Shown here: one piece after another, positions 8,992 to 17,861 of the stretch
How the letters are laid out: every line of letters starts with the position of its first letter
Numbering within the stretch: position 1 is the first letter of the stretch
Source: Streptomyces luteogriseus
Lineage (GTDB): Bacteria > Actinomycetota > Actinomycetes > Streptomycetales > Streptomycetaceae
NCBI RefSeq assembly: GCF_014205055.1
Contig: NZ_JACHMS010000001.1
Coordinates: forward strand, 5,580,001 to 5,644,000
Reading direction: 5' to 3'
Length of the DNA: 64,000 bases
Translations under genes and position numbers: made by a program
The notes under the pieces: model-generated
The model's database searches: none
The model's input: only the letters and a program-made list of their open reading frames with translations
Told to the model about the DNA's origin: nothing

Positions 8992-10281
8992 GTGAGCGAC
9001 AACTCTGTAGTACTGCGGTACGGCGACGGCGAGTACACCTACCCGGTGATCGACAGCACCGTCGGTGACAAGGGCTTCGACATCGGAAAGCTCCGAGCCC
9101 AGACCGGTCTGGTGACGCTGGACAGCGGTTACGGCAACACGGCCGCGTATAAATCCGCCGTCACGTACCTGGACGGCGAAGCGGGCATCCTGCGGTACCG
9201 CGGCTACCCGATCGAGCAGCTGGCCGAGCGCTCCACCTTCCTGGAGGTCGCCTACCTGCTGATCAACGGCGAGCTCCCGACCGTCGACGAGCTCTCGGTG
9301 TTCAAGAACGACATCACGCAGCACACCCTGCTGCACGAGGACGTCAAGAACTTCTACAAGGGCTTCCCGCGCGACGCCCACCCGATGGCCATGCTGTCCT
9401 CGGTCGTCTCGGCGCTGTCCACGTTCTACCAGGACAGCCACAACCCGTTCGACGAGCGCCAGCGCAACCTCTCGACGATCCGCCTGCTCGCCAAGCTCCC
9501 GACGATCGCGGCGTACGCGTACAAGAAGTCGATCGGCCATCCGTTCGTCTACCCGCGCAACGACCTGGGCTACGTCGAGAACTTCCTCCGCATGACCTTC
9601 TCGGTCCCCGCGCAGGAGTACGACCTGGACCCGACCGTGGTCTCCGCGCTCGACAAGCTGCTGATCCTGCACGCGGACCACGAGCAGAACTGCTCGACGT
9701 CCACGGTCCGCCTGGTCGGCTCCTCGCAGGCGAACATGTTCGCCTCGATCTCCGCCGGCATCAACGCCCTGTGGGGCCCGCTGCACGGCGGCGCCAACCA
9801 GTCGGTGCTGGAGATGCTGGAGGGCATCCGCGACTCCGGCGGCGACGTCGACTCCTTCATCCGCAAGGTGAAGAACAAGGAGGACGGCGTCCGCCTGATG
9901 GGCTTCGGCCACCGGGTCTACAAGAACTTCGACCCGCGCGCCAAGATCATCAAGGCCGCCGCGCACGACGTGCTGTCCGCCCTCGGCAAGTCCGACGAGC
10001 TGCTGGACATCGCGCTGAAGCTGGAGGAGCACGCGCTCTCCGACGACTACTTCGTCGAGCGCAGCCTCTACCCGAACGTCGACTTCTACACCGGTCTGAT
10101 CTACCGGGCCATGGGCTTCCCGACCGAGATGTTCACGGTCCTGTTCGCCCTCGGCCGGCTGCCGGGCTGGATCGCCCAGTGGCACGAGATGATCAAGGAG
10201 CCGGGCTCCCGCATCGGCCGCCCGCGCCAGATCTACACGGGTGTGGTCGAGCGCGACTTCGTGCCCGTCGAGGAGCGCTGA
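8992..10281 (+). CDS. citA: Citrate synthase
   Basis: A 429-aa type II citrate synthase condensing oxaloacetate and acetyl-CoA in the TCA cycle. The catalytic residues are in place: His265 in LHGGAN, His307 in GFGHRVYKN and Asp364 in YPNVDFYTG, within one or two positions of the E. coli numbering. I start at GTG (encoding MSDNSVVLRYGDG) because GAGGGAAGA lies at the right distance; an in-frame GTG 12 nt upstream would overlap that site. The length and N-terminus match the Streptomyces enzyme I know as CitA. It is monocistronic, with a hairpin terminator 18 nt after the stop. The about 180-nt leader contains a possible 28-codon upstream frame. Confidence 0.95.
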   Translation: MSDNSVVLRYGDGEYTYPVIDSTVGDKGFDIGKLRAQTGLVTLDSGYGNTAAYKSAVTYLDGEAGILRYRGYPIEQLAERSTFLEVAYLLINGELPTVDELSVFKNDITQHTLLHEDVKNFYKGFPRDAHPMAMLSSVVSALSTFYQDSHNPFDERQRNLSTIRLLAKLPTIAAYAYKKSIGHPFVYPRNDLGYVENFLRMTFSVPAQEYDLDPTVVSALDKLLILHADHEQNCSTSTVRLVGSSQANMFASISAGINALWGPLHGGANQSVLEMLEGIRDSGGDVDSFIRKVKNKEDGVRLMGFGHRVYKNFDPRAKIIKAAAHDVLSALGKSDELLDIALKLEEHALSDDYFVERSLYPNVDFYTGLIYRAMGFPTEMFTVLFALGRLPGWIAQWHEMIKEPGSRIGRPRQIYTGVVERDFVPVEER

Positions 10282-10298
10282 GGCGCAAGCCCGCGTCG

Positions 10299-10329
10299 GC
10301 CCCCGTATCCGCTTGCCGGGTGCGGGGGC
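10299..10329 (+). terminator. Terminator of citA
   Basis: GCCCCCG and CGGGGGC arms with additional pairs inside, 18 nt after the citA stop, followed by TTTCG. Confidence 0.75.
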
Positions 10330-10379
10330 TTTCGCGTGCGCTCTCGCGTGCTCTCTTACATGATTTCTTACGCAATGAA

Positions 10380-10430
10380 GAAGGCGCCCCGGCGCCGGTC
10401 CCCCCACGGGCCGACGACCAGGGCGCCTTC
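10380..10430. terminator. Inverted repeat between convergent genes, possible second terminator
   Basis: Ten-base arms GAAGGCGCCC / GGGCGCCTTC flank a 31-nt GC-rich centre with its own GGCGCCGG palindrome. It sits between citA and the convergent copA, so it could stop transcription from either side. A function other than termination is not excluded. Confidence 0.45.
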
Positions 10431-10899
10431 CCAGTCCCGGTACGGATTCCCCCCACGGGATCCGGCCGGGCGTCTGTGAGGACAGCGCCTGAAACCGCTG
10501 TTCAGCAGAACGAGCAAAACTCGCCGCACTGCTGTGGTGTGCGATCTGCCGGGACACGCCCGGGAGGGCCGCTCAAAGCTTCCCGGTGTGCGTGCCCCGG
10601 CAACGCATCTCTGAAGAAGTCCCCCAAGACATCTCCAGACGTCAGGTGGCGCCCCCCAAGACGCTCCCTGACATCGTCAACTTAGACCTTCGAACCCCTT
10701 CGATGGTTACGTTCACATCACTGTGATCTGCGTCTCTTGCGTATGTCCGTTAGATGCGCAAGAGCCCGGAAATGGAGCGACCGGGACCCAAGCGTAAGGA
10801 CGATGCGAGAGCCTTGTGAAGAGCTTATGTGAGCCGGGCCCGGGACTCCAGAGGGGCTCAAATCGCGTCGCCGTGAACTTAGGGGGAATTCAGGGGACT
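10431..10899. other. Non-coding stretch between citA and copA
   Basis: No credible coding frame is seen in these roughly 470 bases. The segment 10680-10765 is distinctly A/T-richer than its surroundings and holds two dyads: TCACA-4-TGTGA around 10713-10726, and CTCTTGCG / CGCAAGAG at 10734-10741 and 10757-10764. This looks like an old promoter/regulatory region or a small-RNA locus whose gene is no longer present; neither can be shown here. Confidence 0.4.
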
Positions 10900-13140
10900 T
10901 CACCGGAATGTCCGCAGCCGCAGACTGTTCGTGACGACGAAGACCGACGAGAACGCCATCGCCGCCCCCGCGATCATCGGGTTCAGCAGGCCCGCGGCGG
11001 CCAGCGGCAGCGCCGCCACGTTGTAGCCGAAGGCCCACACGAGATTGCCCTTGATCGTGCCCAGGGTCCGGCGGGAGAGCCGGATCGCGTCCGCGGCCAC
11101 CCGCAGATCGCCGCGGACCAGGGTCAGATCGCCGGCCTCGATCGCCGCGTCCGTGCCGGTGCCCATGGCCAAGCCCAGATCGGCGGCGGCGAGCGCGGCC
11201 GCGTCGTTGACGCCGTCACCCACCATCGCGACGACCCGCCCCTCGGCCTGCAGCCGCCGTACCGCGTCGACCTTGTCCTCGGGCAGGACCTCGGCCACCA
11301 CCGTCTCGATCCCCACGGCCGCGGCCACCGTCTCGGCCACCGCACGGTTGTCCCCGGTCAGCAGTACCGGCGTGAGCCCCAGGGCGCGCAGCTCGCGCAC
11401 GGCCTCGGCGCTGGTCTCCTTGACCGCGTCCGCCACCTCCAGCACGGCCCGCGCCGTTCCGTCCCAGCCGGCCAGGACGGCCGTACGTCCGGCCCGCTCG
11501 GCCTCGTCCCGCGCGCGGGCCAGCTCCGCCGGTACGTCGTCGAAGAGGCGCCCCACGGCGACGTCCAGGCCCTCCACGCGACCGCGCACGCCCCGCCCGG
11601 GGACGTTCTCGAACCCTTCGACCTCCGGGAGCCGCCCGGCCCTCTCCTCGGCGCCCAGCGCGATCGCGCGGGCGACCGGATGCTCGGAGGCGTGCTCGAC
11701 GGCGCCGGCCAGCCGCAGCACCTCCTTCTCGTAGGTGCCCTCGGCGGCGTGGACCTCCTGGAGGGTCATCCGGCCGGTGGTGACCGTGCCGGTCTTGTCC
11801 AGGACGACGGTGTCGACCCGGCGCGTGGACTCCAGGACCTCCGGGCCCTTGATGAGGATGCCGAGCTGGGCGCCGCGGCCCGTGCCGACCATCAGCGCGG
11901 TCGGTGTGGCGAGGCCCAGCGCGCACGGGCAGGCGATGATCAGGACCGCGACGGCCGCGGTGAACGCGGCGACGGCGTCACCCGTCACCCCGAGCCACGC
12001 CCCGGCCGTGGCGACGGCGATCAGCAGCACCACCGGCACGAAGATCCCGGAGACCCGGTCGGCGAGCCGCTGCACCTCGGCCTTGCCGTTCTGCGCGTCC
12101 TCCACCAGCTTCGCCATCCGCGCGAGCCGGGTGTCGGCACCGACCCGGGTGGCCTCGACGACCAGCCGCCCGCCCGCGTTGACCGTCGCGCCCGTGACCT
12201 GGTCCCCGACCGCCACGTCCACCGGCACCGACTCGCCGGTCAGCATCGAGGCGTCCACGGCCGAGACCCCCTCGACGACCGTGCCGTCGGTGGCGATCTT
12301 CTCGCCGGGCCGTACGACGAACCGGTCGCCGACGGTCAGCCGCTGTGCCGGGATCCGCACCTCGCGCCCGTCCCGCAGTACGGCGACGTCCTTGGCGCCC
12401 AGCTCCATCAGCGCCCTGAGCGCCGCTCCGGCACGGCGCTTGGAGCGGGCCTCCAGATAACGGCCCAGCAGGATGAAGGCGGTGACGCCGGAGGCGACCT
12501 CCAGGTAGATCGAGGAGGCGCCGTCGCCGCGCGTGACCGTGAACTCGAACGGGTGCCGCATGCCCGGCATGCCCGCGTCGCCGAGGAACAGCGCCCACAG
12601 GGACCAGCCGAAGGCGGCCAGGGTGCCGATGGAGACCAGGGTGTCCATGGTGGCGGCGCCGTGCCGGGCGTTCGTCCAGGCGGCCCGGTGGAAAGGCAGC
12701 CCGCCCCAGACGACGGCCGGCGCGGCAAGGGTGAGCGAGAGCCACTGCCAGTTGTCGAACTGGAGCGCCGGGACCATCGCCAGGAGGATCACGGGCACGG
12801 CCAGGGCGGCCGAGACGACGAGACGGCTGCGAAGGGCCGTCAGCTCGGGGTCCTCGTCCTCGGCGGCCGGGGCCTCCTCCCGCGGGGGCGCGGGCTCCTC
12901 GGCGGTGTACCCGGTCTTCACGACGGTGGCGATCAGATCGGCGACGTCGGTCCCCTCGGGGCAGGTGATCCGGGCCTTCTCCGTCGCGTAGTTCACCGTG
13001 GCCGTGACGCCGTCCATCCGGTTGAGCTTCTTCTCGACGCGGGCCGCGCAGGAGGCGCAGGTCATCCCGCCGATGAGCAGCTCGACCTCGGCGAGGGCCG
13101 GCGCGTGGCCGGCCGGTGCCTGGGCGGTGGTGCTGGTCAT
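10900..13140 (-). CDS. copA: Copper-translocating P1B-type ATPase
   Basis: A 746-aa membrane pump that exports Cu(I) using ATP. In order there is an N-terminal heavy-metal-associated domain with GMTCASC (Cys28/Cys31), an insertion rich in Glu/Pro, transmembrane pairs, the actuator motif LTGESVPV, the metal-binding CPC ([12 protein letters not shown], near residue 402), the phosphorylation site DKTGTVTTG (near 445) and the hinge [10 protein letters not shown] (near 641). I choose the ATG encoding [11 protein letters not shown]; a further GTG 39 nt upstream has no ribosome binding site. The copper chaperone gene lies 110 nt upstream in the same direction, behind a CsoR-like palindrome, so both are probably copper-induced. 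Confidence 0.94.
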   Translation of the reverse strand: MTSTTAQAPAGHAPALAEVELLIGGMTCASCAARVEKKLNRMDGVTATVNYATEKARITCPEGTDVADLIATVVKTGYTAEEPAPPREEAPAAEDEDPELTALRSRLVVSAALAVPVILLAMVPALQFDNWQWLSLTLAAPAVVWGGLPFHRAAWTNARHGAATMDTLVSIGTLAAFGWSLWALFLGDAGMPGMRHPFEFTVTRGDGASSIYLEVASGVTAFILLGRYLEARSKRRAGAALRALMELGAKDVAVLRDGREVRIPAQRLTVGDRFVVRPGEKIATDGTVVEGVSAVDASMLTGESVPVDVAVGDQVTGATVNAGGRLVVEATRVGADTRLARMAKLVEDAQNGKAEVQRLADRVSGIFVPVVLLIAVATAGAWLGVTGDAVAAFTAAVAVLIIACPCALGLATPTALMVGTGRGAQLGILIKGPEVLESTRRVDTVVLDKTGTVTTGRMTLQEVHAAEGTYEKEVLRLAGAVEHASEHPVARAIALGAEERAGRLPEVEGFENVPGRGVRGRVEGLDVAVGRLFDDVPAELARARDEAERAGRTAVLAGWDGTARAVLEVADAVKETSAEAVRELRALGLTPVLLTGDNRAVAETVAAAVGIETVVAEVLPEDKVDAVRRLQAEGRVVAMVGDGVNDAAALAAADLGLAMGTGTDAAIEAGDLTLVRGDLRVAADAIRLSRRTLGTIKGNLVWAFGYNVAALPLAAAGLLNPMIAGAAMAFSSVFVVTNSLRLRTFR

Positions 13141-13250
13141 GTCCTCACTCCAGGAGATGCGGGGCGCCCGGGGAAACACGACGGGCCGTACGGGCCGGGG
13201 CGGCGGCCGTACGGCCCGTACCCGGGTACGAGTGCCAGGTCCCGCGTGTC

Positions 13251-13490
13251 TCAGACCCGGCCGGCCAGTTCGAAACCGGCCTCGTCGACGGCGTCGCGGA
13301 CGGCCTTGTCGTCGAGCGGGGCGGCGGAGACGACGGTGACCTCGCCGGTCTTGGCGACGGCCGTCACCGAGCTCACGCCGGCGATCCGGGAGATCTCGCC
13401 GGAGACCGCGCCCTCGCAGTGTCCGCAGCTCATGCCGCTCACCTTGAAGACGGTGGTGACGGGGCCCGTGGTGTCGGTCTGGGCGGTCAT
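13251..13490 (-). CDS. copZ: Copper chaperone CopZ-like (heavy-metal-associated domain)
   Basis: A 79-aa single heavy-metal-associated domain protein with the Cu(I) site GMSCGHC (Cys22/Cys25) and the family pattern of alternating strands ([26 protein letters not shown]). It delivers copper in the cytoplasm to the ATPase encoded downstream. The start ATG has GAGGAG seven bases upstream. It is the first gene of the copZ-copA unit, and the palindrome at 13557-13571 lies 67 nt upstream of its start, where a copper-responsive repressor would act. Confidence 0.92.
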   Translation of the reverse strand: MTAQTDTTGPVTTVFKVSGMSCGHCEGAVSGEISRIAGVSSVTAVAKTGEVTVVSAAPLDDKAVRDAVDEAGFELAGRV

Positions 13491-13556
13491 GTCGTTACTC
13501 CTCGTCGAGACATGCGGGGCTCTGGGGTCCGCTGGGGGACCCGCACCATCCCACTG

Positions 13557-13571
13557 TACCCCTAGGGGGTA
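13557..13571. promoter_or_regulatory. CsoR-like operator of the copper operon
   Basis: The sequence TACCCCTAGGGGGTA is a near-perfect palindrome of C/G runs flanked by TA, the shape known for operators of the copper-sensing repressor CsoR. It lies just upstream of copZ. No csoR gene is in the window, so the repressor would act in trans. Confidence 0.7.
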
Positions 13572-13629
13572 TCGGTTCACGACGTCACCATCAGAGGCTC
13601 CAGATGGCGCAGGAGGGCGCTCTTGGCCC

Positions 13630-13956
13630 GTCCGGCACGGCCTGGCACGCACCGGCGGACTGATCACGGCGGCGGCGGTCATCCTGGCCGTGGTCATGCT
13701 CGCGATCGGCACGTCCCGGGTCACCAACACCAAGATGCTCGGCCCGGGCATCGCCCTGGCGGTCCTGATGGACGCGATGATCGTCCGCAGCCTCCTGGTC
13801 CCCGCGGCCATGCGCCTGACCGGCCGCGCCACCTGGTGGGCGCCGGGCCCCCTGCGCCGTTTCCACGAGAGCTTCGGCCCGGGCGAAGGCGAACCGGCCC
13901 GGCCGGTGGGTGAAGCGGAACCGGCCCGGGAAAAGGTCGGGGCGGTGCCCGGCTGA
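13630..13956 (+). pseudogene. Remnant of an MMPL-family transporter (C-terminal end only)
   Basis: In frame to the stop at 13954-13956, the translation reads RHGLARTGGLITAAAVILAV, then KMLGPGIALAVLMDAMIVRS, LLVPAAMRLTGRATWWAP and GPLRRFHESFG. This is the last two transmembrane helices and the 'GRATWWAP' end of MMPL lipid/drug exporters, which normally have 700-1000 residues. No start codon, ribosome binding site or upstream part of the gene is present; the preceding bases are the copper-operon control region. It is a dead 3' end left by a deletion. Confidence 0.8.
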
Positions 13957-14007
13957 CGGGACCGGCGCCCCGGCGCCCGGATCGGCAGCGCCCCTCGGCG
14001 CACCGCT

Positions 14008-14025
14008 AGCGTTCCCCGAAACGCT
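14008..14025. promoter_or_regulatory. Inverted repeat upstream of the alcohol dehydrogenase gene
   Basis: AGCGTT and AACGCT separated by CCCCGA, 75 nt before the dehydrogenase start. It could be an operator or a leader hairpin; position is the only support. Confidence 0.3.
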
Positions 14026-14099
14026 GAACGCCCGGGGCGCCAGGGCACCCACCGCCCTCGGAGGCCCGGGCACGGCATGAGCGAAAGGCGGGTGGGTCC

Positions 14100-15143
14100 A
14101 TGAGAGCCGTGGTGTTCGAGCGGTACGGGGAGGCGGCCGAGGTGCGGGACGTCCCGGACCCGGAGCCCGCGGAGCACGGGGTCGTCGTGCGGGTCGAGGC
14201 CACCGGGCTGTGCCGCAGCGACTGGCACGGCTGGCAGGGCCACGACCCGGACATCACCCTGCCGCACGTGCCCGGGCACGAACTCGCCGGGGTCGTCGAG
14301 GCGGTGGGAGCCCGGGTGACCGGGTGGCGGCCCGGGGACCGGGTCACCGTGCCGTTCATCTGCGCCTGCGGCACCTGCCCGTCCTGCGCCGCGGGCGACC
14401 ACCAGGTGTGCGAGCGTCAGACCCAGCCCGGCTTCACCCACTGGGGATCCTTCGCCCAGTACGTGGCGCTGGACCACGCCGACGTGAACCTCGTCGCGGT
14501 GCCCGGGGAGCTGTCCTTCGCGACGGCGGCCTCGCTCGGCTGCCGGTTCGCCACGGCGTACCGGGCGGTGGTGCAGCAGGGCCGGGTCGCGGCGGGGGAG
14601 TGGGTCGCGGTGCACGGCTGCGGCGGGGTCGGGCTCTCGGCCGTGATGATCGCGGCCGCGGCGGGAGCCCGGGTCGTGGCGGTCGACGTGTCGGAACGGG
14701 CCCTGGAGCTGGCGCGGAGGTTCGGCGCGGCACAGTACCTGGACGCGGCAGCCGTGCCGGACACCGCGGCCGCCGTCCGAGAGCTGACCGGCGGCGGTGC
14801 ACACCTCTCCCTCGACGCACTCGGCTCACCCGGCACCTGCGCCGCCTCCGTGAACGGGCTGCGCCGCCGCGGCCGGCACGTCCAGGTCGGCCTGCTGCCC
14901 TCTCCGGCCGGCACGACACCCGTGCCGATGGCCCGCGCCATCGCCCTGGAACTGGAACTCCTCGGCAGCCACGGCATGGCCGCGCACGGTTACCCGCCGA
15001 TGCTGGAGCTGGTCCGCAGCGGTGTGCTCCGCCCCGACCTGCTGGTGACGTCCACGATCGCCCTGGACGAGGTTCCCGCCGCGCTGGCGGCGATGGGGGC
15101 CGCGCCGGGAGCGGGGGCGACGGTCATCGAACCGTGGAGCTGA
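14100..15143 (+). CDS. Zinc-dependent alcohol dehydrogenase (medium-chain)
   Basis: A 347-aa MDR-superfamily oxidoreductase using NAD(P). The catalytic zinc ligands are the Cys in [11 protein letters not shown] and the His-Glu of VPGHELAG. The structural zinc is bound by the four Cys of [17 protein letters not shown]. The nucleotide-binding Rossmann turn is [13 protein letters not shown], near residue 178. Substrate is unknown; the family handles alcohols, polyols and aldehydes. It starts at ATG with GGTGGG upstream and stands alone between the MMPL remnant and a bidirectional terminator. Confidence 0.92.
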   Translation: MRAVVFERYGEAAEVRDVPDPEPAEHGVVVRVEATGLCRSDWHGWQGHDPDITLPHVPGHELAGVVEAVGARVTGWRPGDRVTVPFICACGTCPSCAAGDHQVCERQTQPGFTHWGSFAQYVALDHADVNLVAVPGELSFATAASLGCRFATAYRAVVQQGRVAAGEWVAVHGCGGVGLSAVMIAAAAGARVVAVDVSERALELARRFGAAQYLDAAAVPDTAAAVRELTGGGAHLSLDALGSPGTCAASVNGLRRRGRHVQVGLLPSPAGTTPVPMARAIALELELLGSHGMAAHGYPPMLELVRSGVLRPDLLVTSTIALDEVPAALAAMGAAPGAGATVIEPWS

Positions 15144-15158
15144 CACACCGGCGGACGA

Positions 15159-15186
15159 CCCTGCCCCACGCGGCGGTGGGGCAGGG
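15159..15186. terminator. Bidirectional terminator between convergent genes
   Basis: Perfect 11-bp arms CCCTGCCCCAC / GTGGGGCAGGG with a six-base loop, between the dehydrogenase stop and the stop of the small regulator on the other strand. Confidence 0.75.
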
Positions 15187-15207
15187 GGCCGGGGCAGGCG
15201 GACGGGG

Positions 15208-15402
15208 TCACTCTCTTCGGCGGTTTCCGGGCCTGGCGGCGACCCAGGCCCGGACCGTGTCGGCGTACCAGTAGGGCTTGCCGCTCTCGACGTGGTCGGG
15301 CGGGGGCAGCAGCCCGTGTTTGCGGTAGGACCGCACGGTGTCGGGCTGCACCCGGATGTGCGCCGCGATCTCCTTGTAGGACCAGAGCCTTCGGTCGGTC
15401 AT
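15208..15402 (-). CDS. Small MerR-like helix-turn-helix protein
   Basis: A 64-aa protein that is almost entirely one winged helix-turn-helix (LWSYKEIAAHIRVQPDTVRS, then YRKHGLLPPPDHVESGKPYW, then ADTVRAWVAARPG). The fold matches the excisionase/BldC/MerR N-terminal type, with no effector domain. The ATG has a perfect GGAGGTG seven bases upstream, which is why I reject longer starts. It is transcribed away from the inositol operon, sharing the same 360-nt intergenic region, so it could bind there. That is inference only. Confidence 0.85.
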   Translation of the reverse strand: MTDRRLWSYKEIAAHIRVQPDTVRSYRKHGLLPPPDHVESGKPYWYADTVRAWVAARPGNRRRE

Positions 15403-15660
15403 GACGTGCACCTCCGTGCGCGCACTGCGGCGGCGGCCGTGGACGGCCGTCCGGGGGAGCCGGGCGCTGCGCTGGCGATCAACAAGCCTGTGTCCGGTCA
15501 ACGACGCCCGGTGGGACCGGGCAGGGCCTGTGCGCCGGGTGTGACGGAAGACCCGCGTACTCGCGACACGTGTGACACGAGGGAGGTGTTTGTGACACAG
15601 CCGCGACAAAGGGGCGTACCGGAGTGCCGGAGGGGTGCCTTGACACGGACCCGGACAAAC

Positions 15661-15732
15661 GGAAAGCGCTGTCATGATCTGGTCCGAATGTCTGGACAAA
15701 ACATTGACAGGGCTTCGCGAGGGGGCTACAAA
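15661..15732 (+). promoter_or_regulatory. Promoter and operators of the myo-inositol operon
   Basis: A consensus-like promoter is visible: TTGACA at 15704-15709, 17-nt spacer, TACAAA at 15727-15732, about 30 nt before iolC. Overlapping the -35 is the dyad AATGT-9-ACATT (15687-15705) with an internal TGTC-TG-GACA. Further up, GGAAAGCGCTGTCA (15661-15674) resembles a LacI-family half-palindrome. Together they suggest repression relieved by an inositol metabolite; no regulator gene is adjacent except the small MerR-like one. The rest of the 15403-15764 gap shows no gene. Confidence 0.6.
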
Positions 15733-15764
15733 ACCGGGGAGAGCCGAGCATCGAGGGGACACCG

Positions 15765-16715
15765 ATGGCGTACGACCTGATCACCATGGGGCGGATCGGA
15801 GTGGATCTGTATCCGCTCCAGACCGGCGTCCCGCTGCCGCAGGTCACGTCCTTCGGCAAGTTCCTCGGCGGCTCGGCGAGCAACGTCGCGGTGGCCGCGG
15901 CCCGCCTGGGGCGGCGGACGGCGGTGATCACCCGTACCGGCGACGACCCCTTCGGCACCTACCTCCACGAGGCCCTGCGGGGCTTCGGCGTGGACGACCG
16001 CTGGGTCACCCCGGTCCCCGGCCTGCCCACACCGGTCACCTTCTGCGAGGTCTTCCCGCCGGACGACTTCCCGCTGTACTTCTACCGGCAGCCCAAGGCG
16101 CCCGACCTGGAGATCGACGCCCACGAGCTCGACCTCGACGCCATCCGCGGAGCCCGGGTCTTCTGGGTCACGGGCACGGGCCTGAGCGAGGAACCCAGCC
16201 GCACGGCGACCCTCGCGGCCCTCGCCCACCGCGCCAAGGCCGGCACCACGGTCTTCGACCTCGACTGGCGGCCCATGTTCTGGAACGACCCGGACGCGGC
16301 CCGCCCCTTCTACACGGAGGCCCTGCGCCACTCCACCGTCGCCGTCGGCAACCTCGACGAGGTGGAGGTCGCCACCGGCGTGCGCGAACCCCACGCCGCC
16401 GCCCGCGCCCTCCTGGACGCCGGTGTCGAGCTGGCCGTCGTCAAACAGGGTCCCAAGGGCGTCCTCGCGGTGAACAGCGCCGGCGAGAGCGCCGAGGTCC
16501 CGCCGCTGCCGGTGAACGTCCTCAACGGCCTCGGCGCCGGCGACGCCTTCGGCGGCTCACTCGTTCACGGCCTGCTGGCCGGCCGGGACCTGGAGACGGT
16601 CATGCGGCACGCCAACGCCGCCGGCGCCATCGTCGCCTCCCGCCTGGAGTGCTCCTCCGCGATGCCCACGCCGGACGAGATCGAGGCGGCCGTCACCGCG
16701 GGGGCCGTCCAGTGA
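15765..16715 (+). CDS. iolC: 5-dehydro-2-deoxygluconokinase
   Basis: A 316-aa PfkB kinase that phosphorylates 2-deoxy-5-keto-gluconate in myo-inositol breakdown. The GGSASNVAVAAARLGRRTAV motif and the C-terminal GLGAGDAFGGSLVHG (base Asp at about residue 263) are intact. The opening MAYDLITMGRIGVDLYP is typical of IolC, as is EPHAAARALLDAGVELAVVKQGPKG-like spacing in the middle. It is the first gene of the operon and its stop overlaps the next start as GTGA. Confidence 0.93.
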   Translation: MAYDLITMGRIGVDLYPLQTGVPLPQVTSFGKFLGGSASNVAVAAARLGRRTAVITRTGDDPFGTYLHEALRGFGVDDRWVTPVPGLPTPVTFCEVFPPDDFPLYFYRQPKAPDLEIDAHELDLDAIRGARVFWVTGTGLSEEPSRTATLAALAHRAKAGTTVFDLDWRPMFWNDPDAARPFYTEALRHSTVAVGNLDEVEVATGVREPHAAARALLDAGVELAVVKQGPKGVLAVNSAGESAEVPPLPVNVLNGLGAGDAFGGSLVHGLLAGRDLETVMRHANAAGAIVASRLECSSAMPTPDEIEAAVTAGAVQ

Positions 16716-17593
16716 CCGTCGACGTCTCCGAACTCGTCCGCCTGCGCAGCCACCGCCCGGAGGCCATCGCCGAGGCAGCCGCCCGCCGCCCCCGCCGGCC
16801 GCTGCTGAACGGCGACGGCCGCCTGATGATCGTCGCCGCCGACCACCCGGCCCGCGGTGCCCTCGGCGTCGGCGGCCGTCCCCTGGCCATGGCCAACCGC
16901 GCCGACCTCCTCGAACGCCTCTGCCTGGCCCTGTCCCGCCCCGGCGTGGACGGCGTCCTCGCCACCGCCGACATCCTCGACGACCTGCTCCTGCTCGGCG
17001 CCCTCGACGGCAAGGTCGTCCTCGGCTCGATGAACCGCGGCGGCCTCCAGGGCGCCCGCTTCGAACTCGACGACCGCTTCACCGGCCACCGCCCCGAGGA
17101 CATCGAGCGCCTCGGCTTCGACGCGGGCAAGCTGCTCCTGCGCATCGACTACGACGACCCGGGCTCGCTGACCACCCTGGAGTCCACCGCCCGGGCCGTC
17201 GACGCCATGGCCGCCCGGCGACTCCCCGTCTTCGTCGAGCCGTTCATCAGCCACCGCGACGAGCGGGGCCGGCTCCGCAACGACCTCTCCGCCGAGGCCG
17301 TGACCAAGTCGATCGCCATCGCCTCGGGTCTCGGCGGCAGTTCGGCCTACACCTGGCTGAAGGTCCCGGTCACCGACAACCCCGACGACATGGCCGAGGT
17401 CATGGCCGCCTCCACGCTGCCCGCCGTGCTGCTGGGCGGGGAGGTGGGCGACGATCAGGACGGGGCCTACGAGAAATGGCGCGGCGCCCTTCGACTGCCC
17501 ACCGTGCGCGGGCTGGTCGTGGGACGTTCGTTGCTGTACCCGGCGGACGGAGACGTGGCCGCCGCCGTGGACACCGCCGTCGGACTGCTGTGA
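16712..17593 (+). CDS. Cgl0158-type (beta/alpha)8-barrel aldolase-like protein of the inositol operon
   Basis: A 293-aa TIM-barrel protein of the family named after Corynebacterium Cgl0158, regularly found between iolC and iolB/iolD in Actinobacteria and related to LacD/DeoC-type aldolases. Segments such as RLMIVAADHPARGALGVG, VDGVLATADILDDLL, KLLLRIDYDD and AYTWLKVPVT resemble strand-loop elements with the lysine expected of a Schiff-base aldolase. It may take the IolJ step, cleaving 2-deoxy-5-keto-gluconate 6-phosphate, but the exact reaction is not established to my knowledge. It starts at GTG overlapping the iolC stop. Confidence 0.85.
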   Translation: MTVDVSELVRLRSHRPEAIAEAAARRPRRPLLNGDGRLMIVAADHPARGALGVGGRPLAMANRADLLERLCLALSRPGVDGVLATADILDDLLLLGALDGKVVLGSMNRGGLQGARFELDDRFTGHRPEDIERLGFDAGKLLLRIDYDDPGSLTTLESTARAVDAMAARRLPVFVEPFISHRDERGRLRNDLSAEAVTKSIAIASGLGGSSAYTWLKVPVTDNPDDMAEVMAASTLPAVLLGGEVGDDQDGAYEKWRGALRLPTVRGLVVGRSLLYPADGDVAAAVDTAVGLL

Positions 17594-17603
17594 GGGCCGC
17601 CTC

Positions 17604-17861
17604 ATGACCATCCACACCTTCACCACGGGCGACAGCACAGAAGACCGAGCGTTCCCACTCCCGGGCAGGTCCCGGGCCCAGATCGCCTCCGGCGCGGGAG
17701 GCCGCTTTGCTTTGGCAGGAGCGAAGAGCGAGCGACAACTCCCCGCCCGCTACGGCCCCGCGCCGGAGGTCCCCCACGCGAGGTGTACGCGGTCTCCCCG
17801 GGTGAACGCCCGTCGTGGCCGTCGCGTATCCGTGAGAACCCAGAGGGAGGGACACCGATGA
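17604..17861 (+). pseudogene. iolB: Remnant of iolB (5-deoxy-glucuronate isomerase)
   Basis: An intact-looking 85-codon frame that is not a normal protein. It begins with MTIHTFTTGDS, resembling the 'TFxTGxSE' early strand of IolB. It then jumps to RAQIASGAGGRFALAGAKSE and RQLPARYGPAPEVP, which I recognise as the middle of Streptomyces IolB, and ends in an Arg-rich out-of-frame tail. IolB normally has about 270-300 residues, so an internal segment and the entire C-terminal half, including most metal ligands of the cupin, are missing. It lies exactly where iolB is expected, between the aldolase-like gene and iolD. The isomerase step must be supplied elsewhere, or the pathway is broken. Confidence 0.75.

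Noticed and set aside
10816-13956. A 1046-codon plus-strand frame across the copper genes
   Set aside because: Most is antisense to copA/copZ and has no protein features; only its last 109 codons (the MMPL tail) are meaningful and are reported as a pseudogene.
15674-16711. The upstream part of the open frame that ends with the Cgl0158-type protein
   Set aside because: It runs out of frame through iolC with Arg/Pro-rich sequence; the GTG overlapping the iolC stop gives the correct N-terminus.
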